Source: Valencia hispanica (taxonomy: Eukaryota; Chordata; Actinopteri; Cyprinodontiformes; Valenciidae). Taken from it: a stretch of 64,000 nucleotides of DNA. This document shows positions 31,197-42,700 of the stretch, one piece after another (the stretch's first letter is position 1; each line of letters opens with the position of its first letter). The stretch is taken from NCBI GenBank assembly GCA_963556495.2, contig OY747713.1, forward strand, positions 48,993,724-49,057,723, read 5' to 3'. Position numbers and translations under genes: made by a program. The notes under the pieces are model-generated. The model ran no database searches and was not told where the DNA came from. It saw nothing but the letters and a program-made list of their open reading frames with translations.

Positions 31197-31530
31197 ACAC
31201 ATGGACTTGACATAATCCACAGGGATTTGACACCGACAAACATCTTATTGACCCATGACCTCGTCGTGCAGGTCACCGATTTGGGTCTGTCCAGGAACTG
31301 GATGCCATGCATAGGCCTACCAGGATTTCCACCTATGATTTCCTCATCAAAACAATGGGTCCAAAAAGTGAGGTGTGCGTATCTGACCCCTTATGGAACC
31401 TGGACCCCCGTAATGCCTGAGATGTACATGAGTAAAGAATATTGTGCTCCAATTGTTAACCTACTCTGTAAAGGAGAGACTTACTGCACATCAGCTAGTA
31501 AACAATGTCAGCTGGCAAACCATTGCTGAA
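31197..31530 (+). pseudogene. Protein kinase catalytic-domain fragment
   Basis: Reading from about 31197, the translation gives HGLDIIHRDLTPTNILL, a kinase catalytic loop (HRDLxxxN) with its Asp and Asn. Fourteen residues on comes VTDLGLSR, in the position of the DFG magnesium loop but reading DLG. Around 31390-31450, PEMYMSKEYCAPIVN resembles the APE motif and the following helix, reached only by accepting frame irregularity. The N lobe and the rest of the C lobe are absent and a stop follows at 31527. It is therefore a relic or an isolated exon of a Ser/Thr or Tyr kinase; the family cannot be named. No splice sites clearly frame it. Confidence 0.5.
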
Positions 31531-31818
31531 CTGTTCACCTCTGATGATATTTACACTGTTAAAAATGCAGTTCAGATTTCACGTGTCTCTATGCTACTGT
31601 GACGTATAATGTAATCATGACGTGTAATGTAATAGACCAGGTATTTCTTTATGATATATTTTAATGAGGTTCACAATAAAGATTTTCATTGTGTATAAAC
31701 TCTCCGTACACTTCATCAATCACATGTTGCTGTGTACATTACAACGATGTCCACATTGCTGTGCTTATTTAAAACTGTCATCCTTTTTACATGGTGTTAT
31801 GGTATGGTTCTAAAATTA

Positions 31819-31982
31819 CTAGATAATATACCTATGGATTGCTAAAAACAACACACATATTCCAATTAACATTGGCAACGCTATCAGTGCAGATAATGTA
31901 GTTCCACTCCGGTATCCAGTAGAGGGCGTTGTGTTCCACATTAGCTTGAACTCTTCCAGTGTTTTCTTTATATCCTGGAAAT
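31819..31982 (-). CDS. Putative last exon of an unrecognised membrane protein
   Basis: On the minus strand an acceptor (TTTGTCTGGTTCACAG) ends at 31983 and the exon starts with two bases that complete an Asp codon. It then encodes FQDIKKTLEEFKLMWN, a short linker, and a hydrophobic helix ALIALPMLIGICVLFLAI followed by HRYII and a stop at 31819-31821. The layout is that of a C-terminal transmembrane anchor with a five-residue tail. The upstream exon at 32088-32287 joins in the correct phase. I do not recognise the family, and the protein could be host or transposon-derived. Confidence 0.5.
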
Positions 31983-32087
31983 CTGTGAACCAGACAAAAA
32001 TTTGATAGATCATGGTTGGGGTAGCGTTTCCACCTTAGCTCAGTACTAACAATGTGTAAAGCGTGTATGTAAAAAAAAAAAACTTAC

Positions 32088-32287
32088 CTTCATGTACGTC
32101 TATGACCCTGTAAGTGGTCTCTAGCCACCAAATGTAGTTCTGTTCTGAGCCATAAAACAGCACTGAGCAGGACTTCGAGTCGCCGCTCTGAACTTCTTCC
32201 TCTTTTGCCCGTGAGTCCAGCCGGCTCACATCATAAGAGAACAGCGCGCTAACTCCATCCTTTGCTGGTGAGGGAGGACTCGAGTTT
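32088..32287 (-). CDS. Putative penultimate exon of the same membrane protein
   Basis: The exon ends in a strong donor, GAAG|GTAAGT, at 32087-32086. It can begin after CTTCTTGCAG at 32288, although that acceptor has a weak pyrimidine tract. It has 1 + 66 codons + 1 bases, and its last G combines with the first two bases of the exon at 31982 to make Asp. The peptide contains GVSALFSYDVSRLDSRAKEEE and SCSVLFYGSEQNYIWWLETT, with alternating hydrophobic stretches but no known domain. The intron is only 105 bp. Sequence further upstream changes frame and runs into a Tc1 relic, so earlier exons are lost or unrecognised. Confidence 0.45.
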
Positions 32288-32535
32288 CTGCAAGAAGCTC
32301 ATTGGATCCGAGAGACTTCTACAGTCTGCTGATTGATCAGGTGAACTGTATTCGGCTGATGAAGTTCTGAATGACTTGTTGGAAACTGCAGAAAGAATCT
32401 TTTTAATTACAGATTCCACAGAAAGAGAGAGTCTCTCTTTGCTGATGCTCAAGCCGAGAGCTGCTGAGGACTGCTGCCCGCAAATAGGGAGCGGTCTGTG
32501 GGCTAGCAGCCGCATCTGAAGCCTCACTGCTAGCA
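32288..32535 (-). other. Unassigned between putative exon and Tc1 relic
   Basis: A minus-strand frame continuous with the Tc1 relic runs through (LSVESVIKKILSAVSNKSF), but no family is recognised. It may be an exon of the neighbouring gene in another frame or chance. Confidence 0.3.
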
Positions 32536-32539
32536 CCCC

Positions 32540-33350
32540 ACATCTGTCACATGTGCTCAGTGTGAACCTGTTTTTATCTATGAAGAGCACAGGGCGCAGT
32601 GGCAAATTTCCCAGTCTTGGTGTTCTCTGGCAAATGCCAAACGTTCTGAACGGTGTTGGGCTGTAAGCACAACCACCACCTGTGGACGTTGGGCCCTCAT
32701 ACTACCCTCATGGAGTCTGTTTCTGACCGTTTGAGCAGAAATATGCACATTTGTGGCCAGCTGGAGGTAATTTTGTAGGGCTCTGGCAGTGCTCCTCCCG
32801 TTCCTCCTTGCCCAAAATCAGAGGTAGTGGTCCTGCTGCTGGGTTGTTGTACTCCTACAGCCTCCTCCACGTCTTCTGATGTACTGGCCTGTTTTCTGGT
32901 AGCGCCTCCATGCTCTGGACACTACGCTGACAGACACAGCAAACCTTTTTTTTATTTTATTCTTTTATAGCAAACCTTCTTGCCACAACTCGCATTGACG
33001 TGCCATCCTGGATGAGCTGCACTACCTGAGCCACTTGTGTAGGTTGTAAACTCTGTCTCATCCTACCATTTGAGTGAAAGCACCGCCAGCATTCAAAGCA
33101 TGACCAAAACATCAGCCAGAAAGCATAGGAACTGAGAAGTGGTCTGTGGTCACCACCAGCAGAACCACTCCTTTATTGAGGGTGTCTTGCTAATTACCTA
33201 TAATTTCCACCTGTTGTCTATTCCATTTGCACAACAGCATGTGGAATTGATGTTCTATTAGTGTTGACAGTTTGATTTTACAGAAGTGTGATTGACTTGG
33301 AGTTACATTCTTTTGTTCAAGTGTTCCCTTTATTTTTTTGAGCAGTGTAT
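32540..33350 (-). mobile_element. Second-type Tc1-like transposon relic, 3'-truncated
   Basis: The right end, CCCTTTATTTTTTTGAGCAG up to GTGTATA at about 33349, is the terminal inverted repeat of a very common fish Tc1-like element. Inward, the minus strand encodes pieces of its transposase: ATNVHISAQTVRNRLHEG near 32750 and RPVLFIDKNRFTLSTCDRC at 32605-32540, where DESRF has become DKNRF. The sequence ends soon after the first catalytic Asp, so two-thirds of the catalytic domain and the other inverted repeat are missing. A T-rich insertion interrupts it at about 32945-32970. Confidence 0.7.
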
Positions 33351-33419
33351 ATCTTAGGGACCAGAGACTTCGATACCAAAGCTTCTGAAATGTCAAAAGG
33401 ACTTTAGTGCTGTTTCAGG

Positions 33420-33700
33420 GTATAAAGTTAATTAATTAAAATCTGATGTTGTGATGATAAAGGGAAACTGGCTCCCCGAAATGTCCAAGAGAGTCCAATT
33501 TAACTAGTCATGTAATGGGTTTCGGTACTTGGGAATCAATGTTACTTCAGATACCTCTCAGTTGTACAAAGTAAATTATGAAAAATGAATTCATCAAATT
33601 CGAAAAAATCTAGAAAGATACTGGCAAATACTGCCACTCTCTTTTTTTGGGAGGCTTGAAACAGACAAAATGAATATTCTCCTTAGCTTGATCTATTCTT
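33420..33700 (+). pseudogene. L1-type LINE ORF2 C-terminal part, left piece
   Basis: Plus-strand translation gives NxxRYWQxLPLSFFGRLETDKMNILL, equivalent to the WxxLPLSLxGRIxxxKMxILP segment downstream of the reverse transcriptase in fish L1. It is cut at 33700 by retroposon R1; the frame continues at 34779. Confidence 0.7.
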
Positions 33701-34761
33701 TTTTTTTTTTTTTTTTACATGTCCTGTTTGGCAGTGTGGAGCTCAGAATTGATGTCTGAGTACCAAGTAGAAGCCCAACAGATTTACTTTCACAAGTGGA
33801 GCGTTATGGCTTTTGCTATAGTACTCCATTTGATATATATGTGTGAGAAATCTTTATTATGAATTGTTTGGGTTTTATTTTCTGATGTTATGGACACGGA
33901 GATCGGAAAATAAAGGGGAAAAAAGAAAGAAGATGAAGAGAGGTAGGAAACAAAAAGTCAAGAGAGAAGGTGAGTTGAAAATAAAAGAGAGGAAGGGGAA
34001 CAAAGAAAACACAGGAAAACATCAAAATCTGCCTCCACACCCACAGGACGGCAGAGAGAGCGAAAAAAAAAACCAAAAACCCGAAAAAGTAACATCGACA
34101 AAACAAAGCAAAAATTGTAAACTAAGAACTACACAACCACATCACACAAAAATGGATATAAAAATACAACAACAATGTCACAGAAATACTCATGGTACAG
34201 ATTAATCAAGATCTAGTAATGATAACCTCAGCCCAAGAATATATCTGTAAACACCAGAGACCCCACATCTATGTGTGTGTGTTAGCATGCTGGTGCATAT
34301 AAGGTTTCTCCATAAGAGTGTTCGATAGCTGGTGTGAGCAGCCATCAATCCATCTCCAAGGAATCGATGCAGACATGAAGAAAATCGGAGCCAAGACGTC
34401 CAAAGGACCCGCAGGTGGACCAGCGTGGGCCGACCGCATCCCCAACGAGAGGAGCAGAGGAGAACCCCAGGGGAACGTCCAGTGGCTACGATGCAGGGGC
34501 CTGGGGGGCCGCAGTGACGAGCCCCACCCCCCAGCAGGGACCCGACCAGGGAACGGGGATCAAGGGGCACCCGCCATTGCGGGGGCCGTGGCTGGCCGCC
34601 ACGGCCACCCCAGTCCAATTCCCACCACCAACATCCCAGCGCCCCACGTCTGGGCACCCCACCGATAGCCGCAGCGAGCGGACGGACGGCATCCCCAGGC
34701 CAAGCCCAGCCATCACCTGGACACCAAGTTGTGCCAGCTCCTGAGTCCTGATCCTGTGCAA
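33701..34761 (-). mobile_element. Poly(A)-tailed retroposon R1, longer copy
   Basis: A perfect 17-bp target duplication, TAGCTTGATCTATTCTT, flanks the insert at 33684-33700 and 34762-34778. The poly(T) at the left is the reversed poly(A) tail. The body matches the reverse complement of 5728-6593 and extends about 200 bp further at its 5' end (34560-34761, GC-rich). The long frame on the minus strand at 34202-34795 shows no known motif and crosses the boundary, so it is not taken as a gene. Confidence 0.9.
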
Positions 34762-34778
34762 TAGCTTGATCTATTCTT

Positions 34779-35395
34779 ATCCCTTCCAATCTCAATTCCA
34801 GCTTCCAGTTTCAAGAAGATGCAAAAAATGATTTCTGGATTTCTAGGTGGGGTGCCTAAAACAAAGCAAAGAAACCAGGGATCTCACTGTTTGTTCAGAT
34901 GAGATAAGGAAAAAGCACAAAATCACTAATACTTGGATGAAATGCCCCTAAACGGTTTTAGACACCATTAGAGAAAGGATTAAAGGTCCTCTGTCAATAA
35001 CCAGAGCTATGAAAATATGACATTATGGATTTTCTACCAGGTCAACTTGATTTAAGGTTCAGAGAATGGGAGAGTAAGTTTCATCCTGGTAGACAATTTG
35101 TGTACAATTATTTAGTCAGCTTGAGGGGAAAATTGGTTTCATTTCAACTGACTTTTTTTAATTTTTTCAGTTGAGAAGTTATTTGATGTCCCATAAAGAA
35201 TGCTCTCTTATAAAATACAACCCAATAATCTGGAAATGTTTTTTTATAAAAGCCACGAAATGTGACAAAACAATATCATATTTGTACGATAACCCACATG
35301 TTGGGAAGTGCTCTCGAGGTAAAGGAAAAGTGGGAATTGGAAATGAACATTGTGATTGAAGAAACTAGAAATGTTAATAAAAAGTAAAAAACTAT
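34779..35395 (+). pseudogene. L1-type LINE ORF2 C-terminal part, right piece
   Basis: After the duplicated target, the L1 continues with PFQSQFQLPVSRRCKKxxxxFL and later NPIIWKCFFIKATKCDKTI-like remnants, reaching about 35395 in several frames. It is the continuation of 33420-33700, separated by R1. No poly(A) tail can be seen. Confidence 0.55.
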
Positions 35396-35404
35396 ATATA
35401 GAAA

Positions 35405-36545
35405 AGAAAACCTTTTATGGATCAAAGGAACAGCACTAGCCTGGTTTAAATCTTATTTGTCCAGTTGGTTCCTTTTAATGATAAATCTTTACACTCAATA
35501 TCAGAATCTCAGTTGGGTAGATTACAGGCATGTTAGTTAGCCAGTCGGAACAGACTCTGCCTCTCTCATGCCATATTAGGTTGTCTTGAGCTGCCACTGT
35601 AGTTATGCTGCTGTAAGCTTAGTCTGCTGGAGAGCAGACAGACCACTTTCCCCCAGTCTACTACTTTCTTCTTCTACTACACGCATGATTTGCTGATATA
35701 TCTCTGTTAACTTTGTTTTCTCCGTGTTTTTGTCTCTGTAAAAGCTGGTTTGGTGTTTTGTTTGGCTGTAATATCGTCGCAGAGAGAGGCATCAGCAGAG
35801 ATATTGCTGCCAAACACTAAACATTCACCCTGCTGTTAACTTTCTTTAACATATAAAATGTTCCAACATCAGCTCTTTTGTTTCTATTTTGTGTCTCTGC
35901 TCTGTCTTCTCAACCCTCTAGTCAGTCATGGGCTACTCGCACTGAGCCTGGTTCTGGTTTTTGCTGGAGGTTTCTTCCTGTTAAAGGGGATTTGTTCCTG
36001 TTTGTCAAATATTGCTGTAAAGTCAGCAACACAATGCAAGTGATCGTCTGTCGCTACATGTTCATCCAGGAGGAGCGAATGCTTCAAATCAATGACTCGA
36101 TACAATCTGCAGTTTCCCTGGATAGAAAACGTTTTTAACCCACTTAAATGGTTAAGCTGCAAAGGAGTTTAAAGAGTTGTCTCATTTATTTGGCATATTA
36201 CATACAGTAAAGCATAAAATTATTCATATCCCTGTCAGATTCAAATTTAAGCCATCAGAAACTGAAAGGTTTTTATTTGTAAATCTCAGAAAGGAGCCTG
36301 GTATCTTGTTAAACTGCATGTGATGTGAACTTTTATTTAACTTATTTTGAGACCATTTAAAGATTAGAATCTATTATTTTACAATTAGTAAACCATAAGA
36401 AAGAAACCACTTACATTACTTAATTTTCATTTGAGAATTTTACAATACACTTCTGGATGTGAATTAGATCCATTTGTCTTGTAGTGCCTTGAGATAACAT
36501 TGTTTCAATTGGTGCTACATAAATGCAATTAAATTAAACTGAATT
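35405..36545 (+). mobile_element. L2-type LINE 3' region, plus-oriented, deleted
   Basis: It opens with IKGTALAWFKSYLS, a piece of L2 reverse transcriptase, then jumps to a region equivalent to SQLGRLQACL, showing an internal deletion. The 3' UTR blocks follow, including GGTTTCTTCCTGTTAAAGGG (35966 onward) and TGCCTTGAGATAACATT at about 36485. The end is at about 36540, in AATTAAATTAAACTGAATT. The open frames in the UTR at 35858-36138 are not genes. Confidence 0.75.
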
Positions 36546-37275
36546 ATGTTTGTTTGAATTGAGACATGAGAGACTTGGTTCTATAAGATCAAATAATTGA
36601 GACCACAGACATGGGTAGTTGGTTTGATTAGTTTCCACTAGTAGGGATTGCTAAAAACATCACTTCATACATTGTTACTTCAAGACAAGACAAGCATCTA
36701 ACAAAGTTTTATTATTGTGATGGTAAGACCAACCAGTTTATATTAGCTGGTAAAAATCACAATATTAACACTGTGAGGCAAGCTCAAAAACAACTGTACT
36801 GTCATAGAAACAGAGCTTCTGGAAACACTGCTCATAACATCCCAGTAAGTCAATCAAATGGTCTTTGTGCTTCCCGTTTAATCACCTGTAGAGACCTCAC
36901 ATTGAGTCTGAAAAAACGTCCATCCCAGTTGCATACAGCAACAACACTTTCATTCTACTGGACCACCAGCAATGCAACAAAAATGAAACAAAGAATAATC
37001 AACTGTTAGATTATTGATTATGTGATGGGGTCAAGCAACACGCATACGTAGGCCACTATGTCTAGCTCATAGAGCAAGACCCCTAGCTGGTGCACGTATC
37101 GCTTTAAGAAGTAGTCACGTGACCAACAGGCTGCTGTTTCGCCTGTCACTGAAGCTCCAAACTGTGTTTAAAAGGAGGAGCATTTCCATCAGTCAACGGG
37201 ATGCGTCTCTGCCAAAAGTACATCTTTTGAGCCAAGATTATTCCCAGAAAGCCACTGTTACATCTTAGAGCACAA
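36546..37275. other. Unassigned; may include the 5' part of a hAT element
   Basis: A plus-strand frame at 36773-37009 has no recognised motif. From about 37040 the sequence becomes less AT-rich and precedes the BED-finger relic, so it may be that element's 5' region. No terminal repeats were found. Confidence 0.35.
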
Positions 37276-37277
37276 AA

Positions 37278-37880
37278 GAAAATGGAAGGTTACCGCCGTG
37301 TGGGATCATTTTCATCTTATATTGCCAAATAAGTTATTTGTTTCTATTTTATTGTTTCCTTTTTTCCTCAGGTTCTGCTTGTTCTATCAGAATTTCAGTC
37401 AATTTCAAAATTAGTCTTAGTTTAAATTATTAATACTATTTTCTACAGATTACATGTAGCATTTCTTCAACTGAACTTTCATACATTAATAAAAGCACGT
37501 CTTCAATGCTGAGAAATCACAGAGCAAAGCATGAAAATCAGGAGGTCACAAATGCACTTAAGATAAATACAGGTATACTGACATACAACTTTCTCGTGGT
37601 CACTTTATTCACAATGAACACGTTCTTTTATTTCTTTTTTGACCATCAAGCCACCAGGAAACATGAGTTGGACCAGGCAGTGGCCAATTTAATAATTAAG
37701 AACTGCCAACCTCTCAGCATTGTTGAGACTGAGGGTTTTGGGAACTGTTTGAGGCCTTTGAACCATCGCATATTTTGCCTACCAGAAAAGTCTAAAGCTG
37801 GAGATATTGCATCTAAAAAGCTTAATCGCCTCAATGCAAAGAACTTGGATAAACACATTTTTTTGAATAAAAATAAATAA
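37278..37880 (+). pseudogene. hAT (ZBED-like) transposase N-terminal relic
   Basis: Around 37281-37330 one frame gives VTAVWDHFHLILPNK, the first half of a BED zinc finger (WxHF). Around 37490-37540 STSSMLRNHRAKHEN follows, its second half with the H-x-H pair. From about 37655, KHELDQAVANLIIKNCQPLSIVE and a GFGNCLRPL phrase match the conserved segment after the BED finger in ZBED/hAT transposases. Sequence between the halves looks like an insertion or intron, and the protein ends at 37878 before the catalytic core. The relic is unrelated to the hAT at 567-1938. Confidence 0.65.
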
Positions 37881-38697
37881 ATCAAGTCTGCCTCAAAGAC
37901 AAGTCCATAAGCAACATCACCTTCACAACAGTTTCACTTTTTCACAAGTTGTGACACATTCACATTTTTTGTTATTGTATATTTTTAAGATAAAGATATT
38001 TTAAACTTGGATTAAGATATTAAATCATGCAGTGTAAAATATGGATTACTACAAATTACTTAAATAATTCTGTTGTACAGACTAAGTCATTGAATCAGTC
38101 AATTGAGTCTCCCAATTAAGTTGCTTGCAATGATGTTTAGGATCCCTCAGGTGTCAGTAGACCGACAGTCTCAATACAGTTTGGGTAATATGCTAGAAAG
38201 TTTCAGGAGGCCTGATCTACCCATCACTATGGATTAATGATAGATTGGTTGAAAGTGTTTCTCCTACAGTGGTTCTAATATATGTTAATTCCTTCTTCTA
38301 AGAAGCCACTGGGAGGAAAGTAGCAAAAAAATCCTTTAACAGAGTATCTGTTTTTATTGAAGAACAGGTAAACATGTCAGCAGCACGTGTGTCTATGATT
38401 ATAAAATTAATTTAAAAAATAAAGTCCAGAATATAATGGGGAAAGAAAATCTAAATGTTACAACTCCACCAAGACATCTTTAAAAATGAATCCAAGTCAC
38501 ATCTGTGAGGTGTGGAACACAATCTGAAACCAGAAGCTCCATTGACCTTTACTCATCAGATCCCTGTTACCCCAACACCATTGGACAGGTGGGCCTTTGC
38601 TACAGACCCAATTTGAACAAATGGTCTTACACTGTTTCAATACATTTAACCCAACAGCCATATTTTTGATGTGGTTTTAAGACAAAGCTCTGCTTTC
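37881..38697. other. Unassigned intergenic or 3'-flanking sequence
   Basis: AT-rich with no recognised repeat or protein. A reversed polyadenylation signal (TTTATT at 38353-38358) might be a distal site for the semaphorin mRNA. Confidence 0.4.
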
Positions 38698-38703
38698 TTT
38701 ATT
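38698..38703 (-). terminator. Candidate polyadenylation signal of the semaphorin gene
   Basis: TTTATT on the plus strand reads AATAAA on the minus strand, about 250 bp beyond the semaphorin stop codon. Another match lies at 38353-38358. Which is used cannot be told from sequence alone. Confidence 0.4.
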
Positions 38704-38954
38704 AGAATCAGACAACCATTCATTTGTATTAGAAAGGGTATTTTTTAATGGTGTCAGATGATTTTTCTATTGTAGGAACAGGCTGTACTTCAAGCACTCA
38801 GACCCAGTTGGTGGAAAGGCTGCAGAACATTCAGTAAGTCTCATTTATCTGTCAGTTCCTGTGGCCCAGTCATCAAAATAACTCTGCTACAAGATTGTCC
38901 TCCCTCCATGTGTTGTCTTCTCTGTAACAGGTCAAAAGCCTCTTTGGCTGCTGC

Positions 38955-39772
38955 TCAGAAGGGAGTGTTTGGCAAATTCTGGGTAGAGTCTGTAAGATTG
39001 CCGTTACAAACCAAACCACTGGCATGTCCACCAAGAGATGCCTGACCATTGGGTTTGGTCACAAACTCATTTTCCTTTAAGGCCTCCTGCTCCTCAGGGG
39101 TCCTTCTGTCAGAGTTCCTGCTTGAAGTTCCAGTTCCAGGAGCAGTCCTTCTCCAGCAGTGCTGCCTGAGAACATACAGAGTGATTGTGATAAGCAGACT
39201 GAGGCACAGCACCAGCAGAACTGACACAACCACTAGCTCCTTTAGGTAGCAGGGGCAGTGGGCTGACTGCAGCTTTTTCCCATCAGGGAATTCTGCTTCT
39301 GTAGTTCCAGATTTCTTCATCCACAAAGTTACGTTTTTGTCAAGCTGTCTGGTGGTGACCTGAGTGTTCCTGATGGACAGTGAAGGTTGAGTCTCTGCCA
39401 GTCTGGATTCTGTTGTTTTAGGCACCGCCCTGACAGAGGTATGCTGTCCAGGTCTGACTGCAGCCTGAGTGGTGGGTTGAGCTCTTGCGTGATTCTGGGT
39501 GTAGCTAGTTGGAGTCTGAGCCATGGGACTGCTCTTCTGCTTGACATGATAAATGGCCATGGTCTGTCGGTAGCTGTTCTCTGTAGACAGGCAGAGGTAG
39601 TGGCCAAGTGTAGCTGGAGTAGCCACAAAGCTTAGACTCCCATCCTTCAGGTGAAGGTAAAGGTCTGAGGACAGTCGACTGTTTGGACGCTCCCACAGCT
39701 GCTGGGACAGCTGCGATGCTGCAGGACAGTGCAGCCGCACCACTTCATTCAGAGACACAGACACCAGTTCAC
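38955..39772 (-). CDS. Semaphorin exon F (Ig domain, transmembrane helix, tail, stop)
   Basis: The acceptor ATGTCCTGCAG ends at 39773. The exon encodes the Ig-like domain (VRLHC ... LWERP ... GHYLC), a Ser/Thr/Gln-rich stalk with an N-glycosylation-type NVT, the membrane helix [20 protein letters not shown] and a tail ending NLPNTPF, with the stop at 38955. The tail lacks an obvious C-terminal PDZ-binding motif of the S/T-x-V type seen in some class 4 members. Confidence 0.9.
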
Positions 39773-42700
39773 CTGCAGGACATGAGGCTGACATACAGGT
39801 CACAGCTTACTCAGGGATCAGATCATAGAAAACCTACAGACGGAATAGTAATGCACCATATGTGCAGTGGATTATTGTCATTTATTTCTGCTGACACGGT
39901 AACTCAATGGTTCAATTAAAACATGTAGAACAATCTCAATTAAAACACAGTCTGGTTTAAAATCTTAACTCTTATTTTTATGTTTTTAACAGTGATTTCA
40001 TAAACAACAATACCTATGTAAAAGCAAACAGGTGTTTACTGCAATGCAGAATATGAGTTTTGATTTAAATATGGGCCATTTGCCATAATAATTAGCAAAT
40101 TATCCCCAAAATACATAAATGTAAAAAGTTATGGACTCGCCATTAAAGAATGTTCATTTGGTTTCAAAAATTGTTTGGCGTCTTCTTACCCAATAAAACA
40201 AATATCTCAGTGAACACAATTCCAGACCAGAATCAGATGTCACATTTTTGGTTTCAGATGAGTAGAACCTACCTGTGGGCATCTTCACCGGCCCAAATTT
40301 GGTTCTATGTGTTAAAGAAATACCGTTACAGGCTTCTTCAACATTTCCGTCATCCATGTCCTGGCTCCTAAAGAGGGGAAATTACATTTGTGAATGCAAA
40401 TTTTCTCTACTGGCTAATACTCTTAAATGATGGGTAAAATCGAACTCATTTCTATTACCACTGTGCTTTTCAGAACCTAGTTCAAAGAATGGCGACATTT
40501 TGGGATCAGTTTCTAAATCCTTCTACAGCAGAAAAAAAAAACAAAAAACACTCCAATTTGTGTTTTAAAACCACCTCCTCCTGCAGTACATGGTCAGCTA
40601 ACATTCTGTTCTCATAGAATCCTGATGGTGAAATAAAGAAACTAATGCCGGAAGAACAAATAAATATGCATTAGTTACCCAACAACAAAAAGCTATCTGT
40701 GTCATGTTTGTTGGGAGACTCTGGTGTGAACACATTTGACTCAGACAACGGAAAAACAGTAAAATGCAAGTTTATTGTTTTGAGGTTGTTCTCTCTGATA
40801 GGATGGTCATCCAGCAGTGGAGAGGAGTTAAACAGCGGCTCTCGGGAGGAAATCTTCACTGGAAGGAGGAAGCCAGGTGAGTAATGTGAAGATGTGATGA
40901 TGATCAGTTAAGGGATTAAAGAGATACTGGTTCTTACTTGCAGGTAAAGGTGGCGATCTTTCAGAGGCGAGGTAAGTGAGTCCAGTATGACCGTGACCGG
41001 CAGAGGTGGTATTTAGCTGATGTTCCTTATTTCCCATTTCCTTTAGGTTCCAGGAGCAGGTTGGTATTGACCGATACTCGAGGATGGACAGGCAGGTGAG
41101 GATGATGAGGTTCCAGCAGACAGGTCTCTGGAGGGCTTATGAAGGAGCTGCACGAGTAAGGTAGGTCAGGGAACCAGGGAGGAGCAGAATGGTTTGAGGG
41201 CACAATGGACTGGATGAAACTGGTCTAATCTGTGATACATGGAATACTGAGTGTACCCGTAGGTGAGTGGGGAGCTTAAGGCGCACAGCAGAAGGAGTGA
41301 TAACGCAATCAATGAGGTAAAGCCAGATGCAAGGCGATGGTGAGCACCGAGGGAACGACAGAAGTCCTTCTAAACCTGGAAAATGAATTGTGGCCCTCTA
41401 TCGGAGAGAATTTCATATGGAATGCCATGTATTCTAAATACGTGATGAAACGATCAACAGTGAGAACGACCAATTTGCCCTTGGAGACGGAGAGTCCAGT
41501 AACGAAATCAAGAGGCTGTTTCAAAAGATATTGCCAGGATCAATGAGGCTTTTGGTCATTAATAAGTGGCAATGTGTTGCGATCAGGTCTTTTTCACAAA
41601 AGATTATGTAATGGCGGAATAAAAGGGTGTGTGCCGGTGGTGTCCAGGTAGTTGATGTGCAGGGAATAAACCGTGAGACGGAAGAGTCTGCGATAAACAG
41701 ACAAAATAATTGGACACAACTTTTTTTAAAATCCTGATTGAAGCCCTGCTCCTCTAGTCTTTTTTCGAGCCTCTCCAAAAGGTGGCTGTCCTTCACAGTC
41801 CCCGTAAATTGTCGGGCGATCTGGTCTTCTGCTCTAAAGGCCAGAAGATCCCGGACCTCTGCATCACTCCAGTTTGCCATTTCTGCTAATAAAATTTACA
41901 AATGCAAAATGAAATCTCTATGTTTACTTGTTTTTTAAATACTGCTGCTGGCAGGGGCTCAGCGCTTAATCAAACACATCATCATGATATTACCCTCTGT
42001 TGCGCTGGGTTAGGGCTGCACCGGTAGCAATACTGCAATATTCGCGCCTCGCAGTGATACATAGGAGAAAAACAGAGGCCAGGAATCTTGACAGGGGTTA
42101 AGGAGTTTGGCAGGCATGAAAGATTTTTGTGGTCAGTCCATACTATGACTGGGAACTCCATGCCAATTTTGAAATTCCTTAGGAGCGAGTTTGATCGCTA
42201 GGAGCTCACGGTCACCAATGTCATAATTACTTTCAGTAGAGGTGAACCGGCGCATTCAAAAGACACAACGTGTCGGCAATATTACCTTAAAATGCCACCA
42301 CAGTATATCTTTTAAAAATGCCTAAGAGGTATATGGACCAGGATGGAAAGGGGTCAGAGTAAACCAGCTGGTGGACGGTCAGTATTTTTATTGGGATTGC
42401 AGATGGTACATGCAGTGACATTCAATAGTGTCCTTGTTTAAACCGGGCCACCAGAAATAACGATGGAGAAGGACAATGGTGCGGCTTACTCCGGGGTGGC
42501 ATGAAAATTTAGAGGCGTGTGCCCCTTGGATGATGTAGGAACGAATTGAGGATGGAACAAAGAGTTGATTGGGGGGGACCTCCACCAGGGTCTGGTTTGT
42601 GAATCTGAGCTCTTTGAATACGGGATGAAATGTCCCGGTGAGGCTGCCCACCAGATAAAAAGGGCGAAGAATAGGCTCAGGAATATTGGAGGGACTGTCA

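Noticed and set aside
34202..34795. 197-codon minus-strand frame, Gly/Trp/Arg-rich
   Set aside because: Lies over retroposon R1, crosses its target-duplication boundary and has the same composition bias in the other copy with a different frame structure.
35858..36138. Overlapping hydrophobic frames on the plus strand
   Set aside because: They fall in the 3' UTR of an L2 copy; the sequence matches other L2 UTRs that do not keep the frame.
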